A stretch of 5,641 nucleotides of DNA. Source: Peptostreptococcaceae bacterium (lineage in GTDB: Bacteria; Bacillota_A; Clostridia; Peptostreptococcales; Acidaminobacteraceae). This document shows positions 1-4,839 of this stretch, piece after piece (position 1 is the stretch's first letter; the number at the start of each line of letters is the position of its first letter). Position numbers and translations under genes: made by a program. The stretch lies in contig JABXKX010000330.1 in NCBI GenBank assembly GCA_013619035.1, positions 1-5,641 of the forward strand, given 5' to 3'. The notes below the pieces were generated by a model. It saw nothing but the letters and a program-made list of their open reading frames with translations. It was not told the DNA's origin and ran no database searches.

Positions 1-68
1 AATTATAGGTAATAATTTAACAGATTGCAAACTTCAATTGTAGGTCAAAATAACACAAAAAATAATTC

Positions 69-97
69 TTCACAAATGCTACTTTTTCTGTTTTAAT
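69..97 (+). promoter_or_regulatory. Probable sigma-A-type promoter of the small VOC gene
   Basis: TTCACA (69-74) and TTTAAT (92-97) each match the -35 and -10 consensus at 5 of 6 positions and are separated by exactly 17 bases. Transcription would start near 104, giving a leader of about 35 nt before the start codon at 139. The leader carries AAGGAGG at 121-127. The rest of 1-138 shows no gene. In AT-rich DNA chance matches are common, so this is a good candidate rather than a certainty. Confidence 0.5.
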
Positions 98-138
98 TAC
101 TCTCTTTCGGGCATATTAATAAGGAGGATGGTGAAACG

Positions 139-381
139 ATGAGAGATATTATTTTTTATAAAAAACTATTTGGTGAACATTTTAAATTTATGAAAATGGA
201 AGAAAAAAATGACGTTGTACGAATCATTGATGTACCTCATATCAACGATTTTGAACAGAGGATTTTACAATTAGGAGGCAATTTAACCGTACCCACAGTA
301 GAATTAAAGGACAAACAAAAAATCGCTTATTTCAGCGATCCTGATGGTTGTATATTCGCATTATTAGAGCATGACAGATAG
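139..381 (+). CDS. Short VOC (glyoxalase/bleomycin-resistance fold) family protein, half-size
   Basis: An 80-residue protein resembling the COG3324-like branch of the vicinal oxygen chelate superfamily. Residues 6-12 (FYKKLFG) match the first helix that usually follows the N-terminal strand. Residues 26-80 match a complete second beta-alpha-beta-beta-beta module: a VP-H-I helix region, LGGNLTVP (45-52), then AYFSDPDG (63-70) and FALLEHD, with Glu77 where VOC enzymes often carry a metal ligand. Usual members have about 115-130 residues. The first strand and the later strands of module one are missing, so it is shortened internally and at the N-terminus. The start is supported by AAGGAGG at 121-127, 11 nt upstream, and by an in-frame stop at 94-96 with no other start between. 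Substrate and activity are unknown. It has its own promoter and terminator and is convergent with the DUF4129 gene. It could be a decayed remnant, but the intact expression signals argue for a maintained gene. Confidence 0.75.
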   Translation: MRDIIFYKKLFGEHFKFMKMEEKNDVVRIIDVPHINDFEQRILQLGGNLTVPTVELKDKQKIAYFSDPDGCIFALLEHDR

Positions 382-410
382 CCTAGCTATCTGTCATTTA
401 TTTCTTTTTC
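371..410 (+). terminator. Intrinsic terminator shared by convergent genes
   Basis: ATGACAGATAG (371-381) is perfectly complementary to CTATCTGTCAT (387-397), an 11-bp stem around the 5-nt loop CCTAG. On the plus strand it is followed by TTATTTCTTTTTC (398-410), a good T-rich tail. The TAG stop of the VOC gene (379-381) closes the left arm and the TAG stop of the minus-strand DUF4129 gene (389-387) opens the right arm. On the minus strand the hairpin is followed by GCTCTAATAATG, which is not T-rich, so termination in that direction is probably weaker. Confidence 0.85.
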
Positions 411-1640
411 TAAAGATATGATAACTTCATCACTAGTTGATCGATTACCATATCGATACTGTTCATAGACATGGGTAATTTTTGATAAAATTGAATCATT
501 CATTTTTTTATCATACGTTGCTGGCGTCTCAGATATGGTAAATTTATGCCCTTTTTCAATCAGTTTCTGAACATAACGATAATACAAAGCTCTCTCTTTG
601 GGTAACTGTTCTTCAGGTTTTTTTCTGAAACGATTTCGAAGATTCTTAAAATAAGTAGTTATATTCTCTTTAGTTAATAGAGATTCTCTAACTTCAAGCA
701 GCTCTTCTTCCTCTTCTTCGATGGCTTTACCATATGTTTTCTTAAAGAAATAATATAAAAGCCAAAGTATACCACCAAAGATTAACAACTCGATAATAGG
801 CTTCAAAATATCTTTTGATCTAAAATTAAAATCCAAAGACCATTTATCTTTAGCCTTATCTCCTTCTAACCTCTTTTTTGTCTTAGAAGGTTCTCTTATT
901 TCTGTCACAACATTGTCTTCAAGTGGTGTGCCTTTTAAAGTAACGGTCTCACTCTCAATAACCTCAACACCAACCGCTTCCATTGGTGCTTCATATTCGG
1001 TGTAATCATTTGACATCACAAAAATAAAAACAGCCAGTATAATTAAATTCGGAATATAACTATAGATGATACGATTGGTTCTTCTATTGATGGTATTAAC
1101 GGTTTTATTTTGTTCAGAATGATATCCCTGATCCAAATTCATCTTTACAGCCAACATAAATGTGACCGCGTAAAATAATAATAAATATGGATATATTGAT
1201 CCGAGCATTACACTTAAATTAATACCTGAAAAATACACAGCTAACAGTATCATTGAAATCACGATGATAGGCATAAATATATACATCATGGTGCGTTTTG
1301 CCATCACTCGTATTCTAAGATTTCTAGCACTAGCAATCCAAATAATTGAATGATAAATAATTAAAGCACCTTTATCAATGGTCGTATATTGTTTGTATAT
1401 AATCACAGTAATTAGGAGGGAACATCCGATGCCGATAAAAGGCAATACCTTTCTAAATTTATCACTTTTTAATAAATCATTGATGAAAAACGCACCTGTA
1501 CTGAATACAATTGTAGATACAAAAGCAGTACGCATACTAATATACATCGTACCTACTTGCATAAATAAGAAGAATACCATAAAAATCTTTAAATCATCGT
1601 ATACAATTCTAATAAACTTATCAAAATATTTTCTTATCAT
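387..1640 (-). CDS. DUF4129-domain multi-pass membrane protein (TgpA-like scaffold without transglutaminase domain)
   Basis: A 417-residue membrane protein, last gene of the MoxR-DUF58-DUF4129 operon. By hydrophobicity I see about seven N-terminal membrane segments near residues 18-35, 38-56, 65-82, 91-105, 118-137, 144-166 and 193-210. A polar, probably extracytoplasmic stretch of about 70 residues follows (211-280), then a last segment (282-300) and a charged cytoplasmic tail. The tail has an acidic run (EEEEEE, 308-313) and ends in a DUF4129-like domain: RALYYRYVQKL (350-360), SETPATYDKKM (370-380) and the closing VYEQYRYG (391-398). In TgpA-type proteins the corresponding loop holds a Cys-His-Asp transglutaminase core of a few hundred residues. 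Here residues 211-280 contain neither Cys nor His, so no such enzyme is present. Its ATG overlaps the upstream TGA by 4 bp (ATGA) and no clear Shine-Dalgarno site is seen, suggesting translational coupling. Biochemical role unknown; an envelope or membrane role is inferred from topology and partners. Confidence 0.85.
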   Translation of the reverse strand: MIRKYFDKFIRIVYDDLKIFMVFFLFMQVGTMYISMRTAFVSTIVFSTGAFFINDLLKSDKFRKVLPFIGIGCSLLITVIIYKQYTTIDKGALIIYHSIIWIASARNLRIRVMAKRTMMYIFMPIIVISMILLAVYFSGINLSVMLGSIYPYLLLFYAVTFMLAVKMNLDQGYHSEQNKTVNTINRRTNRIIYSYIPNLIILAVFIFVMSNDYTEYEAPMEAVGVEVIESETVTLKGTPLEDNVVTEIREPSKTKKRLEGDKAKDKWSLDFNFRSKDILKPIIELLIFGGILWLLYYFFKKTYGKAIEEEEEELLEVRESLLTKENITTYFKNLRNRFRKKPEEQLPKERALYYRYVQKLIEKGHKFTISETPATYDKKMNDSILSKITHVYEQYRYGNRSTSDEVIISLEKEINDR

Positions 1641-2794
1641 GCTGTCACATCGCTTTCTGTTATATAGTCAATATCTTCTTGAGTGATAGTGTGAATGGTG
1701 ATGTGTTTGTTCAGGCCTTCGATGACAGTGTACTCAAATGTTAATATGATAATTTTGTACCCCTTCTTTATATAACTATTGATTTGTAGAATCGTTAGTT
1801 CATCAAAGATGCTCGCAATAATAACCATTGTTTGGGTATTATTAATTTGTTTTGATGTCTGCTTTAAGAGATAAGAGAGATCTTTGGTATTGTAGTAAGT
1901 GGCTTTTGCCAAAGCATCTAGTAAAACAATACGTTGATTCTTATGTCTTTTAGGTAAAATGGGATCTAAGACCGCTCCATTTGACAATGTAGCCGTCATA
2001 CTCAAACCAACTGAAACATTATTCATTGCTGCTTCTTCCACAATACTTGCAGCAACAACAATCATTCGTTCTGCCAATTCGTTGTCGCGTTCAAACCATT
2101 CAACTTCATTGGTCTGTAATGACAATAAAATCATAATAGAAGGATCTGCATGAAAATCATATTGTCTAACTTGAAGATCATTTGTTTTTGCAGTTGCCTT
2201 CCAATCAATCATATTGAAAGGTTCTCGTCCTGAATATTGTCTAACACCTACCACATCAATTGGATCAGGAATAATCCACCTGTTAACACTAACCTCACCT
2301 TGTGGGTTATCATCTATTTTTAGCAATTTAGATAACGGGTAGACTTTTGGATAGACCACCAATCTATGTGGCGCTTCTATTTTTTCGCTTCTTTTATGAG
2401 CACCAAAAAAATCACCTATTTCAAGAAATACATCCTTAAAAAAATAATCTCCTCTTTGAGTAGGTTCTATAATATACCTTCGTGTAATTTTTTGAAAAGA
2501 AAACAATGATGTGACTGTGATTAAATCATTATTCAATTTCGTTTTTGTGATGTCTAATTTAGGTCCGTGTACCAGCATATGATGAGGAATATCTTCAGTA
2601 TATCTAATCCAAGGAATCGGCAATACTTTATAATTATAAGATTCCACCTTAACTGCTATTTGATCGCCAACATATGCTGTCTCTTCTGAAATTGTTCTAA
2701 CAAATTTCAAACCTTTTAAAACAAATTTCATCCAAAGAAACAGAGATGTTTCTTCAACCACTATAATTAACAATAGGAGCGTAACTAATTCCAT
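1637..2794 (-). CDS. DUF58 domain-containing protein (vWA-like partner of MoxR)
   Basis: A 385-residue protein, second gene of the operon. The N-terminus (about residues 3-25) is hydrophobic and probably a membrane anchor, though Glu14-Glu15 interrupt it. Next comes a beta-rich region containing LPIPWIRY (58-65), QKITRRY (101-107) and the RGDYFFKDV...GDFFG signature (114-131). The hallmark DUF58 motif lies at 185-203, reading RQYSGREPFNMIDWKATAK, followed by LQVRQYDF (207-214). The C-terminal half has the alternating strand/helix pattern of a von Willebrand A fold (220-228, 262-268, 321-328, 346-353). The MIDAS position, normally DxSxS, reads LSLQT (224-228), so metal binding there is doubtful; from memory this is usual in the Clostridia-type branch. 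AAGGAG lies just upstream of the ATG and overlaps the moxR stop codon. The gene overlaps the next by 4 bp. DUF58 proteins almost always accompany MoxR ATPases and may be their targets or adaptors; the exact job is not established. Confidence 0.9.
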   Translation of the reverse strand: MELVTLLLLIIVVEETSLFLWMKFVLKGLKFVRTISEETAYVGDQIAVKVESYNYKVLPIPWIRYTEDIPHHMLVHGPKLDITKTKLNNDLITVTSLFSFQKITRRYIIEPTQRGDYFFKDVFLEIGDFFGAHKRSEKIEAPHRLVVYPKVYPLSKLLKIDDNPQGEVSVNRWIIPDPIDVVGVRQYSGREPFNMIDWKATAKTNDLQVRQYDFHADPSIMILLSLQTNEVEWFERDNELAERMIVVAASIVEEAAMNNVSVGLSMTATLSNGAVLDPILPKRHKNQRIVLLDALAKATYYNTKDLSYLLKQTSKQINNTQTMVIIASIFDELTILQINSYIKKGYKIIILTFEYTVIEGLNKHITIHTITQEDIDYITESDVTA

Positions 2795-2798
2795 CTTA

Positions 2799-2805
2799 TC
2801 TCCTT
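2799..2805 (-). promoter_or_regulatory. Ribosome binding site of the DUF58 gene, overlapping the moxR stop codon
   Basis: On the minus strand the junction reads TAAGGAGATAAGATG. The moxR-like gene ends with TAA (2806-2804), whose last two bases form part of the AAGGAGA Shine-Dalgarno site for the ATG at 2794-2792. Stop and ribosome site are therefore shared, which favours coupled translation of the ATPase and its DUF58 partner. Confidence 0.75.
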
Positions 2806-3757
2806 AATTTTTAAAGTTTTCTACAGGTGTTTTTTCAGAATCTAGAATTTCATTAATCACATCATCCGCAGTAACACCAGTCATCTGTGCACGCCCATCT
2901 AAAATTAGACGATGTCTAAATATTGGTTTAATTAATGCTTGAACATCATCAGGTGTTACATATGACCTACCTTCTAATGCCGCATAAACTTGTGAACCTT
3001 GATAAAGTGACATACTACCTCTAGGCGATATTCCCAGTTCTATAGACTCGTGTTGTCTTGTACGATGTGTCAATCTAACAATATAATCAATCATCACATC
3101 AGATACTTCTATAGATTCAAAAACCGACATCAGAGATTCTATCTCAGAACTTTTAATTACAGCATTTAAAGTATCCAAAGGATTCTTAGTTTTAAATCGT
3201 TTTAAGATACTTTCTTCTTCATTAAAATTAGGATACCCTAATGACAGTTTCATAAAGAATCTATCGAGTTGAGCTTCTGGTAGTGGGAATGTCCCACTTT
3301 GTTCAACTGGATTTTGAGTTGCTATAACAAAAAATGGCGTCTTCATTTGGTGACTCTCTCCATCAATTGTTACTTGTTTTTCAGACATAACCTCTAATAA
3401 ACTCGCTTGAGTTCTTGGAGTTGCTCTATTAATTTCATCAGCAAGTAAAATTTGCGTCATTAAAGGACCTCTTTTAAACTCAAAGTTCCCCGACTTTTGA
3501 TTAAAATAATTTATGCCTGTAATATCTGACGGCAATAAATCCGGTGTGAATTGAATCCTATTAAAATCAGCATCAATTGATTTAGATAAAGCTTTTGCCA
3601 TTACCGTTTTCCCAAGTCCTGGTACATCTTCTAATAAAACATGACCTGAACAAAACATCGATACCAATAACATATCTATCGCCTCATCTTTACCAACAAT
3701 TACCTTCTGAATATTGTCTTTAATTTCATTTCTTACTTCTTGTATCCTTTTTAACAT
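2804..3757 (-). CDS. MoxR family AAA+ ATPase
   Basis: A 317-residue cytosolic AAA+ ATPase with the full set of family motifs. Walker A is EDVPGLGKT (43-51, Lys50). Walker B is ILLADEINRA (103-112, Asp107-Glu108). Sensor 1 is IATQNP (145-150, Asn149). The arginine-finger region is EAQLDRFF (161-168, Arg166). Sensor 2 is GISPRGSM (242-249, Arg246), inside a C-terminal lid (about 205-305). Length is normal for the family. The frame stays open to an ATG at 3847-3845, but that codon lies inside the terminator hairpin of the glutaminase gene and upstream of the only convincing promoter. The ATG at 3757-3755 is therefore chosen; it has AGGAGG just upstream and yields the usual MLKRIQEVRNEI start. 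It heads an operon with DUF58 and DUF4129 genes. MoxR proteins act as chaperones that remodel or insert cofactors into partners, often ones with vWA domains; the target here is presumably the DUF58/DUF4129 pair, which is inference. Confidence 0.95.
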   Translation of the reverse strand: MLKRIQEVRNEIKDNIQKVIVGKDEAIDMLLVSMFCSGHVLLEDVPGLGKTVMAKALSKSIDADFNRIQFTPDLLPSDITGINYFNQKSGNFEFKRGPLMTQILLADEINRATPRTQASLLEVMSEKQVTIDGESHQMKTPFFVIATQNPVEQSGTFPLPEAQLDRFFMKLSLGYPNFNEEESILKRFKTKNPLDTLNAVIKSSEIESLMSVFESIEVSDVMIDYIVRLTHRTRQHESIELGISPRGSMSLYQGSQVYAALEGRSYVTPDDVQALIKPIFRHRLILDGRAQMTGVTADDVINEILDSEKTPVENFKN

Positions 3758-3761
3758 ATAG

Positions 3762-3767
3762 CCTCCT
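3762..3767 (-). promoter_or_regulatory. Ribosome binding site fixing the moxR start
   Basis: AGGAGG on the minus strand, 4 nt before the ATG at 3757-3755 (ATAGGAGGCTATATG). The spacing is somewhat short but the match is complete. No comparable site precedes the two upstream in-frame ATGs at 3847 and 3784, so this site decides the start. Confidence 0.8.
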
Positions 3768-3782
3768 ATTTTTTCTATTACC

Positions 3783-3791
3783 ATTATATCA
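3783..3791 (-). promoter_or_regulatory. Extended -10 promoter of the moxR-DUF58-DUF4129 operon
   Basis: The minus strand reads TGATATAAT, a perfect TATAAT (3788-3783) with the TGn extension. The -35 region 16-18 bases upstream is poor (TATTTC or similar), as is usual for extended -10 promoters. Transcription would start near 3776, giving a leader of about 18 nt that contains the AGGAGG site. It lies between the glutaminase terminator and the moxR start, and it is the only promoter seen for the three-gene operon. Confidence 0.7.
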
Positions 3792-3821
3792 TTTTCAGAT
3801 AATTCGAAATAATAATTTTTC

Positions 3822-3851
3822 GTAATAGAAAAGACGTGATTGCTCACGTCT
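3822..3851 (-). terminator. Intrinsic terminator of the glutaminase gene
   Basis: On the minus strand AGACGTGA (3851-3844) and TCACGTCT (3839-3832) form a perfect 8-bp stem around GCAA, a stable GNRA-type tetraloop. The stem is followed by TTTCTATTAC, a moderate T-rich tail. The glutaminase TAG stop (3852-3850) runs into the first arm, so the gene has almost no 3' untranslated sequence. The hairpin isolates the glutaminase from the moxR operon. Confidence 0.75.
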
Positions 3852-4767
3852 AGTAAATACTCAAATCATATTTATCTGATAATGCCTCTAATACTTTTAC
3901 ACCTGCTATGGAATTACCTTTTACATCAAGTGCTGGTCCAAACACGCCAATACCATACCGTTTTGGTACGACACTGAGTATGCCCCCACCCACACCACTC
4001 TTTGATGGGATACCTACTTTAACAGCAAATTCTCCTGATTCGTCATACATACCACAAGTTGCCATCAATGAATTAACTATCTGTGTTGCTCTTTTAGGAA
4101 TAATCTGCTTCTTCCTAATCGGATCATATCCACCATGAGATAATACCAGGGCAATTCTTGCTAAGTCTTTACAGGTTGCTTTAATAGCACATTGCATGAA
4201 GTATAAATCCAATATTTCTTCAACATTGCCTTCTATGTTGCCAATTGACTTTAAAAAATACAACATTGATCGGTTTCTATCTCCAGTTACTTTTTCCGAT
4301 AAGAAAACACTGTTATCCACATTGATATTTTCATTATCAGCAAGCAATCTTATAAATGATAAGATGTTTTCGATCTTTTCAATATTATCGTCTCCTTTAA
4401 CAAGAGATACAATTGATATTGCACCTGCATTGATAAACGGATTTAAAGGCTTATGTTTATCAAAAGTTTCCAATCTGATAATAGAGTTAAATGGATCCCC
4501 TGTAGGTTCCATACCCACTTTAGAGAAAACGATTTCCTCTCCTTGGTCAATAAGCGCTAACAGAAATACTAAAGGTTTGGAAACACTTTGAATTGTAAAT
4601 TTTTTTTCACTATTACCAGCCTCGTAAAAATTACCTTCATGATCGTATACTGCTATACCTAAATCTTCACTATTGGCTTTACCTAATGCAGGAATATAAT
4701 TGGCTACATTGCCATTAACAGTTAAAACTTTACTGTTTTTAACCAGTTCATCTAAAAATGCTTTCAT
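3850..4767 (-). CDS. glsA: Glutaminase (GlsA type, serine-dependent beta-lactamase fold)
   Basis: A 305-residue soluble enzyme predicted to hydrolyse L-glutamine to L-glutamate and ammonia in the cytoplasm. The length is typical for bacterial GlsA. The nucleophile motif SxxK is at Ser61-Lys64 (FTIQSVSKP). Residues matching the family's substrate pocket are Asn113 (NPFINAGAI), Glu158 and Asn165 (SEKVTGDRN), Tyr189 (LYFMQCA), Tyr241 (CGMYDESGEFA) and Val259 (KSGVGGGI); the early YIPALGK at 24-30 also fits. No signal peptide or membrane segment is seen. The ATG is preceded by AAGGAG (4780-4775) with 7 nt spacing. It is a single-gene unit: its promoter seems to overlap the terminator of the preceding diguanylate cyclase gene, and its own terminator precedes the moxR operon. 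No glutamine transporter or GlnL/GlnK-like regulator is adjacent, unlike the Bacillus subtilis glsA-glnT arrangement. All key residues are present, so it is probably active. Confidence 0.95.
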   Translation of the reverse strand: MKAFLDELVKNSKVLTVNGNVANYIPALGKANSEDLGIAVYDHEGNFYEAGNSEKKFTIQSVSKPLVFLLALIDQGEEIVFSKVGMEPTGDPFNSIIRLETFDKHKPLNPFINAGAISIVSLVKGDDNIEKIENILSFIRLLADNENINVDNSVFLSEKVTGDRNRSMLYFLKSIGNIEGNVEEILDLYFMQCAIKATCKDLARIALVLSHGGYDPIRKKQIIPKRATQIVNSLMATCGMYDESGEFAVKVGIPSKSGVGGGILSVVPKRYGIGVFGPALDVKGNSIAGVKVLEALSDKYDLSIY

Positions 4768-4802
4768 AACATCACTCCTTAAATTGTCATACTACGCACC
4801 TT

Positions 4803-4831
4803 AGTTTAAAAAAAAGAAACCCATCTGTCAA
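4803..4831 (-). promoter_or_regulatory. Candidate glutaminase promoter embedded in the preceding terminator
   Basis: The minus strand carries a perfect -35 box TTGACA (4831-4826), a 17-base spacer and TAAACT (4808-4803), which matches the -10 consensus at 4 of 6 positions. Transcription would start near 4796, giving a leader of about 29 nt with AAGGAG at 4780-4775. The -35 box lies in the loop of the upstream gene's terminator hairpin and contains its TGA stop (4830-4828). The T-tract of the terminator forms part of the spacer. No better promoter is seen in the 60-nt gap. Confidence 0.45.
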
Positions 4832-4839
4832 CAGGTTTC
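4808..4839 (-). terminator. Intrinsic terminator of the response-regulator diguanylate cyclase gene
   Basis: On the minus strand GAAACC (4839-4834) pairs with GGTTTC (4821-4816), followed by eight T (4815-4808). The 12-nt loop can be partly closed by an alternative CTG/CAG pairing with a 4-nt loop. The last codons of the gene form the first arm and its TGA stop (4830-4828) lies in the loop. Confidence 0.8.

Noticed and set aside
1959..2153. Plus-strand 64-codon frame opposite the DUF58 gene
   Set aside because: Antisense to a clearly conserved region, with no recognisable protein features; treated as a shadow.
3758..3847. Thirty extra N-terminal residues of the MoxR protein
   Set aside because: This stretch holds the operon promoter, the ribosome site and half of the glutaminase terminator, and MoxR proteins normally begin at the equivalent of residue 31 of this frame.
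3908..4591. Two plus-strand open frames (76 and 131 codons) opposite the glutaminase gene
   Set aside because: They lie entirely antisense to a gene with complete catalytic motifs, have no family resemblance and no Shine-Dalgarno site that I can see; they are shadows.
387..4767. A functional link between the glutaminase and a transglutaminase-type membrane protein
   Set aside because: The names suggest a shared glutamine theme, but the membrane protein has no transglutaminase core, and the two genes are separated by a terminator and a separate promoter.
4768..4827. A glutamine-responsive riboswitch ahead of the glutaminase
   Set aside because: The gap is only 60 nt and mostly taken up by the preceding terminator; no aptamer-like fold fits.
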